Positions 7,320 to 15,371 of a stretch of 64,000 nucleotides of DNA are shown in pieces. This DNA is from a virus: the IMG/VR virus record IMGVR_UViG_3300036770_001978, positions 1 through 64,000 of that record; one strand, 5' to 3'. Under the pieces are notes generated by a model. It was given only the letters and a program-made list of their open reading frames with translations. It was not told where the DNA came from and made no database searches. The stretch's first letter is position 1. The number at the start of each line of letters is the position of its first letter. Made by a program: the position numbers and the translations under genes.

Positions 7320-7754
7320 GTGATCGCACCCCGCGACATCCTTGACGAAGCCCGAGACTTCCTGAAGCCGCACGGGTCGGCAGACGAGGTTGCCCGCTAC
7401 CCGGTCGCTTCCCTTGTGCTGCGGCTGGCGGATGAGTTGCGTCAGACGCGAGCCGCGTTCGGCGATCTGGACGAGCAGGAAAAACTGATCGCGCAACTGG
7501 AATCACAACTGGATGGCTGCTGCAAGAAACTGTGGGTGGAGTGGGTGCCGGTTGCCGAGCAACTGCCGACACGCGATCAGGTTGTTCTCGTCGCGTGGGA
7601 AGGTTGGGAGTTGGTGACGTTGGGGCACTTCATCGACGGCGATTGGTTCGACCCGGTGGTAGCCATTTCCGAGTACGGGCCGCCGACGCACTGGATGCCG
7701 CTGCCGATTGGGCCGCGACCGCCAGTTCCGGCCCCGCCGAGCGACAGTAAGTAG
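7275..7754 (+). CDS. DUF551-domain protein
   Basis: A 159-residue protein. Its C-terminal half matches the phage DUF551 pattern: WVPVAEQLPTRDQVVLVAW, LGHFIDGDWFD and THWMPLPIGPRP. The middle (DLDEQEKLIAQLESQLDG) is a probable coiled coil. The start codon and the first 15 residues lie inside attC-like element B, so the N-terminus MSAASRGS is encoded by the repeat. Function of DUF551 is unknown. Confidence 0.75.
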   Translation: MGDEVDEMSAASRGSVIAPRDILDEARDFLKPHGSADEVARYPVASLVLRLADELRQTRAAFGDLDEQEKLIAQLESQLDGCCKKLWVEWVPVAEQLPTRDQVVLVAWEGWELVTLGHFIDGDWFDPVVAISEYGPPTHWMPLPIGPRPPVPAPPSDSK

Positions 7755-7758
7755 CCAC

Positions 7759-7844
7759 AGAACGACAAGGATAAGGAGCATCGCATGACTGACGAAACAA
7801 CACCACAGGACGGCAAGGCGATGTCTCCTGCATCCGCTGGTTCG
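7759..7844. repeat. attC-like inverted repeat C
   Basis: A diverged copy: left arm 7759-7779 (AGAACGACAAGGATAAGGAG) and right arm 7823-7844 (CTCCTGCATCCGCTGGTTC). Against copy B, GCGAT becomes GGAT with ATCGC becoming ATCC, and AGCGG becomes AGGAG with CCGCT becoming CTCCT. Both arms changed together, so the folded shape is conserved. The spacer (43 bases) again carries the next gene's ATG (7785). Confidence 0.6.
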
Positions 7845-8087
7845 CTGTTCCTGATTACAGTGCCACTTGGAGACGGACTGGTTGGTATCAAGTGCATTGA
7901 GGACGAGGACAAAACGCCCGGCATCCTGATGCGAGCGCTGACCAAGCCATGCGACATCGGGGCCATGTCGCCAAAAGGCAACAGCGAGAACTTTGGCGTT
8001 TTCGTCCGATGCCCGAAACTGGAGTCGGCTCAAGTGCTGCTCAAGGCGGTGCAAGAACTGTGCGACACACTGAAGGCGAAAGAGTAA
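7785..8087 (+). CDS. hypothetical protein
   Basis: A 100-residue protein. The first 20 residues (TDETTPQDGKAMSPASAGS) are encoded by attC-like element C and resemble the start of the gene before. The remainder (SLFLITVPLGDGLVGIKCIED ... AQVLLKAVQELCDTLKAK) is a plausible alpha/beta domain of no known family. Ribosome-binding site AAGGAG lies 8 bases before ATG. Confidence 0.55.
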   Translation: MTDETTPQDGKAMSPASAGSLFLITVPLGDGLVGIKCIEDEDKTPGILMRALTKPCDIGAMSPKGNSENFGVFVRCPKLESAQVLLKAVQELCDTLKAKE

Positions 8088-8130
8088 GCGAACGCCAGCG
8101 ATCAGCGGCCCGTCCGCTGCATCGCGTGAC
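8088..8130. repeat. attC-like inverted repeat D (compact)
   Basis: Left arm 8088-8109 (GCGAACGCCAGCGATCAGCG...) and right arm 8112-8130 (GTCCGCTGCATCGCGTGAC) are separated by only a few bases. The inner blocks CAGCGG/CCGCTG and GCGAT/ATCGC are identical to copy B, but the outer GTT has decayed to GTGAC. Looks like a collapsed or decayed copy. Confidence 0.6.
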
Positions 8131-8150
8131 TGCACACAAACTGTCGAAAA

Positions 8151-8255
8151 GTGACACAAACCACCCACCCAGACGTTCGCCCCTGGTTCCATGAGGACGC
8201 GGAGCCCGGCCCGTACACCGAAGACCCGGAGGACGGTTACCCGTACGACGAATGA
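8151..8255 (+). CDS. very small acidic protein
   Basis: A 34-residue frame starting GTG at 8151: it begins MTQTTHPDVRPWFHEDAEPG and is rich in Asp, Glu, Pro and Tyr. Its TGA overlaps the next ATG (ATGA at 8252), which supports it as a translated, coupled gene. No known family. Confidence 0.5.
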   Translation: MTQTTHPDVRPWFHEDAEPGPYTEDPEDGYPYDE

Positions 8256-8491
8256 GCGGCTGCATGATTGAGCGAGGGAGCGCTGGGGTGCCGTGCGTTG
8301 GAGGGCCGCTGGACGGAGCGCTCCGGCCTTTCTCGTCGCATGACAGGCTGTGCGTCTCCATGATCGGCCCGCTTGGCGTTCGGCACCAGTGGTACGAACT
8401 GAGGACATGGCGGAAGAAGTCTGGCGAGTACAAGGACAGGTGGGTGTATCTGGGCTGGGGCGGCACGCACGGCCCGAAGGGGGAACCATGA
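8252..8491 (+). CDS. hypothetical protein with GGPLDG motif
   Basis: A 79-residue protein. The block CVGGPLDGALRPF followed by HQWYELRTW and DRWVYLGWGG resembles a family of small phage proteins that begin GGPLDG and end with a WVYLG strand. Function unknown. Coupled to both neighbours by 4-base overlaps. Confidence 0.65.
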   Translation: MSGCMIERGSAGVPCVGGPLDGALRPFSSHDRLCVSMIGPLGVRHQWYELRTWRKKSGEYKDRWVYLGWGGTHGPKGEP

Positions 8492-8631
8492 GCGGATGGC
8501 TGATAGCCCTGACTGGCTTGATCTACGCCTACGTCTCCGCCGAGCAGTTCTGGCGTGGCAATCCCGGCATGGGGGTCGCCTACTTGGGGTACGCATTCTC
8601 CAATGTGGGCCTGTACCTGCTGGCGAAGTAG
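8488..8631 (+). CDS. small two-span membrane protein
   Basis: A 47-residue protein that is almost entirely two hydrophobic helices (GWLIALTGLIYAYVSAEQFW and MGVAYLGYAFSNVGLYLLA) with a short polar turn (RGNPG). ATG 8488 overlaps the upstream stop and has a GGGGGA site. It might act in the envelope; holin-like activity cannot be judged because it lies far from the lysis-like genes. Confidence 0.6.
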   Translation: MSGWLIALTGLIYAYVSAEQFWRGNPGMGVAYLGYAFSNVGLYLLAK

Positions 8632-8636
8632 ACGGC

Positions 8637-8657
8637 CATAAATCCCGTGAGGGATTT
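8637..8657 (+). promoter_or_regulatory. CATAAATCC motif with start-proximal hairpin
   Basis: CATAAATCC (8637-8645) runs into a perfect 7-base hairpin AAATCCC/GGGATTT (8640-8657, loop GTGA) that ends 2 bases before the ATG at 8660 and contains the GAGGG ribosome-binding site. The 9-mer recurs at 27698 and, with one change, at 50902, each before a new gene block. It could be a phage promoter element, a translation switch, or both. Confidence 0.45.
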
Positions 8658-8659
8658 CT

Positions 8660-10501
8660 ATGGCAACACCCGCTGCGCTCGCTGCCGCCCGTCTGGGGCG
8701 GGCCTCTAAGGTCGCGGAGTTGGCAAGCGAGGCGAGGGCGTTCACGCCTGCCGGGTATCTTCCTGCGCCACCAGTGCCGCGATTTATTTCCAGGGCAGAG
8801 GAGGCTGCTGCAAGACTTCCGGCCTCCATCAAGGCAGAGTCCGTGCGAAATGCGCTCATCAAGGGAGGGGCAAAGCCTGCCGAACTTGACTACGCGGGCC
8901 TCGACGGGTTCGTTGCTGACCGCGCCGGGACGAAGGTGTCAGCCGCCGATGTCCTGTCGCACTTGCGCAGCGAGGGTCCGCTGGAAAGGATTGTGCGAGT
9001 CGATCAGCGACGGGGAACAAAAGCGGAGATCGCCGCGCGGAAAATGTCGGGGGAACCTCCTGAGACATCTTCGATGCGAGAGCCGTTCAACGAGCAGCAG
9101 GCATATCCTCGCACGATGTATCACAAACACACAGAGCAGGGGGTCGGCGGCGATTATTCCGGATACCGCGAGGTGCTGTTTGGCGACAACCGCAATGACG
9201 CCGGTCGTCCCGGAAGAGTGCTGGACGGGCTTGTTGTTCCACACAGGATGATGCGTGCTGGCCCAATAGACGCTCACAACTCCACGTACTGGATGCGGTA
9301 TCACAGCAACCCAGACGCTATTGCAGTCCAAAACGTACAGAGCGATGCCGGTCAGAATTGGTCGCGCCGCGAAGCCGACCTTCGTCGTGTCGCAAAAAGG
9401 CTGGGCGTTCAGCCATATAGCGACGAAATGCCTGCGGCCATAGAGGCGGAGGCACGGCGACTTTTGTCCGACCTCGCTCGCGCACCAGACGACGAGTACG
9501 ACGCGCTGTACGACCAGTTGGAAGAAACCCAGATGGCGCAACAGCATCTCAGCAGGCTGGAGGCAGGAGACAGAGCGCAGGGAGACAAGGTTCGCCGTCT
9601 GCAAGAAGATTGGCACCGCGTTTATCTCGACAACGAGTCCATGCGCTGGGCAGGTCTGGCGGACATGCGCGACAGCGCGGCAGAAGAGGCCGCAGGCGAG
9701 GCGCACGACGCAGCGGCCCGAATCGCGGCGTTGTCAGGCAATGTTCACGCGCCAGAAAGCCCGCTGGTGCAAGAGGATCGCTGGAAGGATTTTCTGGCTC
9801 GGCAGATCGTCCTACAAGCGGCCGCAGAAGGGAAGCCAATCACACTGCCGACTGGGGCTAACGCCAATCTTGTTGAGGGAATGCCCATTCAAGCGGCGAC
9901 CGTGTTCTACGAAAAAGACTTCCCTAGCCGCATCGAGAAAGTCCTCAAGGAGTTTGACCCACAAGGTGGTGGGGCGTCGTCGCGGTATGTCGGCCAAGCC
10001 GGAGACATGCGACTTTATGGACCCGCGCCGCGAGACGGAGGCTCCGCGAGCGAGGCAAGCGCGCTGAACGTTCCGGCTCTTGGCAGCGTGGCGCGGGTTG
10101 TGCCGTACACGAACGAATTGGACGGGCTCGTGAGGCAGATTGTGGCTGACGCTGGGCCAGACGACGCAAGGCTTCTCTCGCTTGTCCGATTTGAGGGCAA
10201 GTCAGGAGACGGCAGGCGGCTCGCGATTGACAAGATGCTGGACACGTTATCCCGCAGCCCTGAGATTGTGGCCCCAGACCAGCAGCCGCACATTTCGCGG
10301 CTGTATGGAGTGCTTGAGCGAGCGCGATCGCATCCTGTGCCCGTAGTGGGAGGAGAGCGTCCGGGAACCCACATCACCATGACACCAGTGGCGCGCCGAA
10401 ACATCCTGGAGCGCGGAATGCCAATCATGTCGGTGATCCCTGCGGCAGCAATCGGCGCATCGCAGGGCGGCGTCCTCGACGGCTTGAAGGAGACACGGTG
10501 A
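8660..10501 (+). CDS. large polyvalent-type phage protein
   Basis: A 613-residue protein. Blocks match a family common in phage polyvalent proteins: LPASIKAESVRNALIKGG and ELDYAGLDGFV near the N-terminus, then a diverged form of the HWDExNVLAH/EIQSDWGQ region (here YWMRYHSNP and VQNVQSDAGQNW), and a C-terminal THITMTPVARRNILERGMP, the usual final motif. Residues about 270-390 are helical. Such proteins are packaged or expressed early; their activity is unresolved. It is the first gene of the virion block and has the regulatory hairpin before its start. Confidence 0.75.
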   Translation: MATPAALAAARLGRASKVAELASEARAFTPAGYLPAPPVPRFISRAEEAAARLPASIKAESVRNALIKGGAKPAELDYAGLDGFVADRAGTKVSAADVLSHLRSEGPLERIVRVDQRRGTKAEIAARKMSGEPPETSSMREPFNEQQAYPRTMYHKHTEQGVGGDYSGYREVLFGDNRNDAGRPGRVLDGLVVPHRMMRAGPIDAHNSTYWMRYHSNPDAIAVQNVQSDAGQNWSRREADLRRVAKRLGVQPYSDEMPAAIEAEARRLLSDLARAPDDEYDALYDQLEETQMAQQHLSRLEAGDRAQGDKVRRLQEDWHRVYLDNESMRWAGLADMRDSAAEEAAGEAHDAAARIAALSGNVHAPESPLVQEDRWKDFLARQIVLQAAAEGKPITLPTGANANLVEGMPIQAATVFYEKDFPSRIEKVLKEFDPQGGGASSRYVGQAGDMRLYGPAPRDGGSASEASALNVPALGSVARVVPYTNELDGLVRQIVADAGPDDARLLSLVRFEGKSGDGRRLAIDKMLDTLSRSPEIVAPDQQPHISRLYGVLERARSHPVPVVGGERPGTHITMTPVARRNILERGMPIMSVIPAAAIGASQGGVLDGLKETR

Positions 10502-10502
10502 T

Positions 10503-11972
10503 ATGGCTGGACTGAACGAGGCGGGCATCGACGAGATCTTCGCCTCACGCCCCAAGCCCAACCCTGCCGCCCAGCCGGGTGCGTTGGGAATGGAGCGAGC
10601 CGATGCCATTCGCGGGGAGATTTACCGGCGGCACCGCATCGCCCCCGACACGCCGCTTGCGGACGCGATGAAGCAGATCGAGCAACGGTCGCAGATGCGG
10701 TCGGCTCTCGGCGTGGACGGCGGACAGCCATCGGCATGGGCGAACCCGGAGGAGCGGGCGAGGGCCAGGGAGGAGTACGCCCGGCAGGGCAGGACTCCGG
10801 CGGAGGTGAACAAGCGGTGGGAGGAGTCCACGCACCTGCTCGACCCCCGCACCTACCAGTACATGCAGAACTTCGGCCGCGACCTGGACTTCTTGCAGGC
10901 TGAATCGCTCAAGAACGAGAGGGCGGCTCGCCTCCAGGATGCGCAAATCCCGGAGGCTGACCCGACTGGCATGGACATCTGGTCGGCAGCACGCGGAGTG
11001 CAGGCTGGAATGCTGGACGAAGGTGCAAAGCGAGCGATTCAGTATTACGACCAGGGCGGCGGACAGCGTTTGTCTGGTGCTGGTGGAGCAAACCCAGTGC
11101 GTGCGCCAAACGGCTACGCACGGTTTGACACTACGCCCAACGCGATCATGGACAACATGACCAATCCGGACGTGCCGCTTGGGAACTACCTGACATTCTC
11201 GGAGACGGCACCCAACTTTCTTCGCCTGCAAGGAAGCGGGGAGACGGGAACGGCTGGCGAGTCGTGGGATAGGGCCAACGCCCAGCGACTTGCGGAGAAT
11301 CGGTATCGCTTGTCCTCGCCGCACGCGATTCTCGACCTCCCATTTGGATCCACCAACCAAGAAATCTCCCAGCGGATTGCTGCCTTGCAGAACGAAGTCA
11401 GGGCGTCAAGCATCCCGATGGCGGACGAGCGGTGGCAGAGGACGTTGGGCTGGACTCCTCCAGGCGTTCTTAGTGATGCAGGCGACTTTGCCATCAGCAT
11501 GGTCGATCCGACTGTCGTAATGCCTGCGGCCAGGGGCGCTGGTGCGCTCACGAACGCCGCGCGGGCGGCGATGAAGGGCGCCAGAATTGCTGGATCGGGG
11601 TGGATCGCACCTGCCGTCCGCTCTGCGGCCGGGTCAGCAGCCAAAGATTTTGCCGTTGATATGGGCGTCGAGCAGGGCGTTGGGGCTGGTGTGCAAACCT
11701 CTATGGGCGGCGTGTTTGGCAGGTCGGACGGCCAGTATTGGCGTGGCGGCGGGAAGCCGGGCGTGGACTTTGACTACAAGACCGACGAGCAGGTGGCGGA
11801 GGCTCGCCGTGCGGGCGACCAACTCCATGCCCGACTGAAGGACGACGACGGAGTATCGAGAGCGGACAGCGAGGCATACAACCGGCTTGTCGCTACGGGC
11901 CTCCTCCCACAGCCCGGCAGTGACCTCCACCCGCGTCCGCAGTGGAGGATGAACTCGTCCAACAAGCAGTAG
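10503..11972 (+). CDS. putative virion-associated protein
   Basis: A 489-residue protein rich in Ala, Arg and Gly, with no recognised domain. A moderately hydrophobic helical segment (about 320-400, ISMVDPTVVMPAARGAGALT) could insert in or cross a membrane, as in DNA-ejection proteins. It lies one base after the polyvalent-type gene and 7 bases before the scaffold gene, so it is probably a structural or ejected protein. Confidence 0.6.
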   Translation: MAGLNEAGIDEIFASRPKPNPAAQPGALGMERADAIRGEIYRRHRIAPDTPLADAMKQIEQRSQMRSALGVDGGQPSAWANPEERARAREEYARQGRTPAEVNKRWEESTHLLDPRTYQYMQNFGRDLDFLQAESLKNERAARLQDAQIPEADPTGMDIWSAARGVQAGMLDEGAKRAIQYYDQGGGQRLSGAGGANPVRAPNGYARFDTTPNAIMDNMTNPDVPLGNYLTFSETAPNFLRLQGSGETGTAGESWDRANAQRLAENRYRLSSPHAILDLPFGSTNQEISQRIAALQNEVRASSIPMADERWQRTLGWTPPGVLSDAGDFAISMVDPTVVMPAARGAGALTNAARAAMKGARIAGSGWIAPAVRSAAGSAAKDFAVDMGVEQGVGAGVQTSMGGVFGRSDGQYWRGGGKPGVDFDYKTDEQVAEARRAGDQLHARLKDDDGVSRADSEAYNRLVATGLLPQPGSDLHPRPQWRMNSSNKQ

Positions 11973-11979
11973 GGCTCCC

Positions 11980-13080
11980 ATGTCCGACGAAGCATCCGTC
12001 ATCGACGAATCCGTAGACTCCACGCCAGACACCTCGACTGAAAGCACCTCCAGTGCCCCCTCGACGCCGGAAACTGCACCTGCGGCGGCTGCTGCACCGG
12101 CTCCACAACAGTCGGTCTGGGACGCCTTCAAGAATCTCGATGAGTTCCAGGGGCAGGACGACTTGGCGATTGCTCGCCGCCTCTATGCCTCTATGGAGCG
12201 GGAGAAAGCCGCAACTCAAGCCCTCCAGCAGTACCAGCAGTACATCCCATACGCCCAGCAGTACCTCCAGAACCGAGAACCCTTTGAGCGATGGCTCTCC
12301 TCCCAGCGAGAGCAGCCCGCCGCCCAGCAGCCTGTCCAGAAGACCACTGCCGCAGAGGCGGTGAAGAAGTGGTGGAGCCCGCCGGAAGTCCGCGAGTCGT
12401 ACAAGCAGTACCTCGTGAAAGACGAGAACGGACGGGAGGTGATCTCTGCCGACGCCCCGCTCGACGCCAAGCACGCCCTGTACGAGTACCAGAAGTACAA
12501 GGCCGACTTCGCCCAGAAGTTCCTCACCAATCCGGAGGAAGCGCTGGGGCCGATGATCCAAGAGATCGCCCAGCGTCAGGCCCAGCAGATCGTGGAGAGC
12601 CAGTTCCAGGAGGTGCAGCAGCACCAGTACGTCTCCGGACTGGAGAAGGAGAACTCGGACTGGCTGTACGAGGCGGACGGCAAGACGCCAACCGCTGAAG
12701 GTCTGGCGGCGCAGACGTACATCGAAGAAGCCTCTCGCATGGGCATCCAGAGCGCAGAGGCGAGGTGGGAATACGCCACGAAAATGATCGAGCGTGATTT
12801 GCTTGATCGACTGCGTGGCATGCAGTCGCAGAGCGCCCAGCGAAGTGCGTTTGAGTCTGCTTTACCGCAGCAAATGGCACCTGCGATGCCTGCTGCTGCT
12901 GCGCCTGCGCCGACTGCCGATGCCGCAACTCAGGCACAGAAGGACATAGAGTTTCTTAGAAGGGAAGCGTCTCGCAATCCGAGTAGGGCTGCGGGGTCAA
13001 GCGACCCGAGAACACCGCAAGCACCTCTGACCTTTGAACAGCGTCTCGCTCGCCAACTGGCACGAGACGGCATCAACTGA
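11980..13080 (+). CDS. putative capsid scaffolding protein
   Basis: A 366-residue protein directly upstream of the capsid gene, the usual place for scaffold. The N-terminal 45 residues are acidic Ser/Thr/Pro/Ala, followed by a Gln-rich helical core (ALQQYQQYIPYAQQYLQN) and more helices, and a basic C-terminus (LTFEQRLARQLARDGIN) of the kind that contacts the capsid shell. Sequence conservation of scaffolds is low, so the call rests on position and composition. Confidence 0.7.
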   Translation: MSDEASVIDESVDSTPDTSTESTSSAPSTPETAPAAAAAPAPQQSVWDAFKNLDEFQGQDDLAIARRLYASMEREKAATQALQQYQQYIPYAQQYLQNREPFERWLSSQREQPAAQQPVQKTTAAEAVKKWWSPPEVRESYKQYLVKDENGREVISADAPLDAKHALYEYQKYKADFAQKFLTNPEEALGPMIQEIAQRQAQQIVESQFQEVQQHQYVSGLEKENSDWLYEADGKTPTAEGLAAQTYIEEASRMGIQSAEARWEYATKMIERDLLDRLRGMQSQSAQRSAFESALPQQMAPAMPAAAAPAPTADAATQAQKDIEFLRREASRNPSRAAGSSDPRTPQAPLTFEQRLARQLARDGIN

Positions 13081-13094
13081 AAGGGTAACGCGAC

Positions 13095-14213
13095 ATGGCG
13101 TCAAGCGTTGACTGGGCTCGTTCGATTGGCACGACTCTGACCCTTCATCTGAAGGAAGAGGAGCAGACGACCTTCCGCAAGTTCAAGGTCTTCGCGGCCC
13201 TCCAGGCGAACGGCAACGTCGCCATGAATCAGGGTGGTCGCGGTTTCGACTGGCAGGTTCGCTATCGCAACATCCCCGTGTCCACGTACACGGGCGAGTC
13301 GCCGCGAGTCTTCGCACGCCACGCGCTCTGGCAGCGAGCCAACCTCCCGTATCGGGGCTATTCGGTCACCGATCAGATCAGCAAGCGGGAGATGCTGGAG
13401 AATCGCGGTCAGGCCCAACTCATCGACGTGGCCGGGAAGATGACGAACCGGCTCACGGAGTCGATGCAGGAGCATCTCGCGAAGGAGGTGTTCATCGACG
13501 GGTACGCCAGCGGCAACGAGAATCGGTGGCATGGGCTTGAGTCCATGTTCTCCGTGAACGGGACGATCAACGTCGCCACTGGTGCCCAGCGGACGGCGAA
13601 CGCCGCTGACCCCTTCGGCTTCCCGAACGACGAGTACGCCGGTCTGAAGACTGGTCTGGGTCAGTACGCTGGCTCGCAGTTGGCGACCGGCTCGTGGCCC
13701 CGAGTTCCGGCCGATCCGGAGTACGACTTCTGGTCGCCCATCGTGTGTAACTACACGAGCACGGCCTTCGGTGGTGCGACGGCGACCTGGAAGGATCAGT
13801 GCATCGAGGCGATCCGAGAGTCGGTCAACCACGCGAAGCGGAACGACACTCGCGAGAACCAGATCGACATGATCCTCCTGGATCGGTCGATGTACATCCA
13901 GTTCCTCAACCGACTGGACAGCCGCGAGCGGGCCATTGTGTCGAAGACCAACGGCCTGAAGTCTTACGGCTTCGGGGATGTGGTCGAAATCGACGGCATC
14001 GAAACCGCGAGCGACTACGCCGTGCCGCCGGGTGTGGGCTATGCCCTCTCTATCGGCAACATGGAGATGAAGGTGATGACCGGCAACCTGCTGGAAGCGG
14101 AGGGACCGTTCTACAACGAGGAACTTTCCGCGTACCGCTACGCAGTCAGTGTCTTGGCAAACATCAAGATGAAAAGTCCGCGCAACTTTGTGAAGTTCGC
14201 GGCCCTCGCCTGA
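13095..14213 (+). CDS. major capsid protein
   Basis: A 372-residue protein that should build the icosahedral shell. An N-terminal helix-rich arm is followed by an HK97-type pattern: FDWQVRYRNIPVSTYTGE, a spine-helix region (KMTNRLTESMQEHLAKEVF), and late strand/loop elements (FGDVVEIDG, GVGYALSIGNMEMKV). It sits between scaffold and decoration genes and is followed by the strongest terminator in the virion region, as expected for the most abundant product. Confidence 0.88.
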   Translation: MASSVDWARSIGTTLTLHLKEEEQTTFRKFKVFAALQANGNVAMNQGGRGFDWQVRYRNIPVSTYTGESPRVFARHALWQRANLPYRGYSVTDQISKREMLENRGQAQLIDVAGKMTNRLTESMQEHLAKEVFIDGYASGNENRWHGLESMFSVNGTINVATGAQRTANAADPFGFPNDEYAGLKTGLGQYAGSQLATGSWPRVPADPEYDFWSPIVCNYTSTAFGGATATWKDQCIEAIRESVNHAKRNDTRENQIDMILLDRSMYIQFLNRLDSRERAIVSKTNGLKSYGFGDVVEIDGIETASDYAVPPGVGYALSIGNMEMKVMTGNLLEAEGPFYNEELSAYRYAVSVLANIKMKSPRNFVKFAALA

Positions 14214-14247
14214 TCCTCAACAGCCACCAGAAGGAGAGTCCTCGCAG

Positions 14248-14784
14248 ATGAGTACGCTGACTGCTGATCCCGGATTTGCTCGCGGCCAGACGCTTGGCGT
14301 CACCGTGACGCTGTACGAGGCCGAGAACGGCGACGGTTCGACGGTTGTGGGCGTCCGCAAGGTGTTCCGCGATGAAGACCCGAAGACCGGCGCTCTCAAG
14401 AGCAACCGGGAGGTCGAGTGCATCGCCGTGAAGAACACGAGCGGCTCGGCCCTCCTGCCGGGTTCGGTCGCCAAGTTCAAGGACGCTGCCATCCTGTCCG
14501 AAGTGGACGGTCTGGCGACGACCTCGACGGCCCTCATGGGCATCGTGGACGAGTACCTCCCCGCTGCTGGCGTTGCCAACAACGAGGTGTTCTGGCTCGT
14601 GGTTCGTGGCCCCTCGACGGTGACGAAGACCTCGACCAGCGTTTCGGCTGGCGCCTCCTACGGCCTGTCGGCTACGGCTGGCTCGGCGGCGGCTCAGTCC
14701 ACGAACCCGCTGCTCGGCTACGCCATCGAGACGAGTGCCACGACCTCCGGTCGGATCCTGGTTCGCACGAACGCTGGCTTCTGA
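14248..14784 (+). CDS. putative capsid decoration protein
   Basis: A 178-residue protein that is nearly all beta-strand and turn, Gly/Thr/Ser-rich, with EVECIAVKNTSGSALLPGSVAKF, a pattern like DUF2190/cement proteins where small side chains pack on the capsid. It follows the major capsid gene by 34 bases with an AAGGAG site. Decoration is the likeliest role; a head-fibre or minor capsid role is possible. Confidence 0.65.
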   Translation: MSTLTADPGFARGQTLGVTVTLYEAENGDGSTVVGVRKVFRDEDPKTGALKSNREVECIAVKNTSGSALLPGSVAKFKDAAILSEVDGLATTSTALMGIVDEYLPAAGVANNEVFWLVVRGPSTVTKTSTSVSAGASYGLSATAGSAAAQSTNPLLGYAIETSATTSGRILVRTNAGF

Positions 14785-14812
14785 TTCGGTTCATCTCACG
14801 TCGCGACGTTGC

Positions 14813-14859
14813 GGGGCCGCAGGAGGGGAGGGACACCCACCTGCGGCCCCTGCTCTTTG
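14813..14859 (+). terminator. strong hairpin terminator after capsid genes
   Basis: An 11-base perfect stem, GGGGCCGCAGG (14813-14823) and CCTGCGGCCCC (14840-14850), is followed by TGCTCTTTG. The T-run is short, so it may be partly Rho-dependent or act as an RNA stabiliser, but the stem is the longest I found in the structural region and sits exactly after the capsid and decoration genes. Confidence 0.75.
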
Positions 14860-14876
14860 TATAGGGAGTATCGACA

Positions 14877-15086
14877 GTGCCGCTTCCCAATGAACCTAGT
14901 CCGATGAGCCAGTTCGATCAGCCTGACCGGCAGGCGATCATGGCCCAGTTGCACACGGCGGGGCTGCTGGACTTCCCGGAGTTGGAGGACTTCAAGGCCA
15001 AGCGGGAGGTGGGTGCCGGTCGCGTTCCGGCCCCGAAGGACGGCATGGCCCCGATGATCTCGTCGGTTCCGCAGGCTGACAGGTGA
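14877..15086 (+). CDS. hypothetical small protein
   Basis: A 69-residue acidic/Pro-rich protein. GTG 14877 is favoured because AGGGAG lies 8 bases upstream; ATG 14904 is the alternative. It begins MPLPNEPSPMSQFDQPDRQ and has a short helix (DFPELEDFKAKRE). It is the first gene after the capsid terminator, in the packaging block. Confidence 0.6.
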   Translation: MPLPNEPSPMSQFDQPDRQAIMAQLHTAGLLDFPELEDFKAKREVGAGRVPAPKDGMAPMISSVPQADR

Positions 15087-15089
15087 AGC

Positions 15090-15368
15090 ATGGGAAAGAC
15101 AGAGGACAGCATCCGCAGCCTGATCCCCAATCGCCCAGTGCGTGACTCGCAGGGCGGCAAGAAGTTCGTCGTGCGGGCGAAGGTGGGCGACGAGGAGCGG
15201 ATCGTTCGCTTTGGCGACTCCTCGATGGGCCACTATCGGGAAGGCGGCAGCGATGGGGACGGTCACGGCGACGAGGGTCGTCGGGCCAACTTCAAGTCCC
15301 GCCACAACTGCGACGAGAAGAACGACAAACTCACGCCCGGCTGGTGGTCGTGTAACTGGAGTTGGTGA
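15090..15368 (+). CDS. conserved small phage protein (RFG...RHNCD type)
   Basis: A 92-residue basic protein that fits a family seen in many phages: KKFVVRAKVGDEERIVRFGD near residue 24, then FKSRHNCD and a terminal PGWWSCNWSW. The Cys, His and Trp residues suggest a small metal-binding domain. It usually lies close to head or packaging genes, as here; function is unknown. Confidence 0.75.
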   Translation: MGKTEDSIRSLIPNRPVRDSQGGKKFVVRAKVGDEERIVRFGDSSMGHYREGGSDGDGHGDEGRRANFKSRHNCDEKNDKLTPGWWSCNWSW

Positions 15369-15371
15369 CGC

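Noticed and set aside
14861-14869. TATAGGGAG, resembling the core of a T7 promoter
   Set aside because: The upstream half of a T7-type promoter is missing and no phage RNA polymerase is seen; AGGGAG is better read as the ribosome-binding site for 14877.
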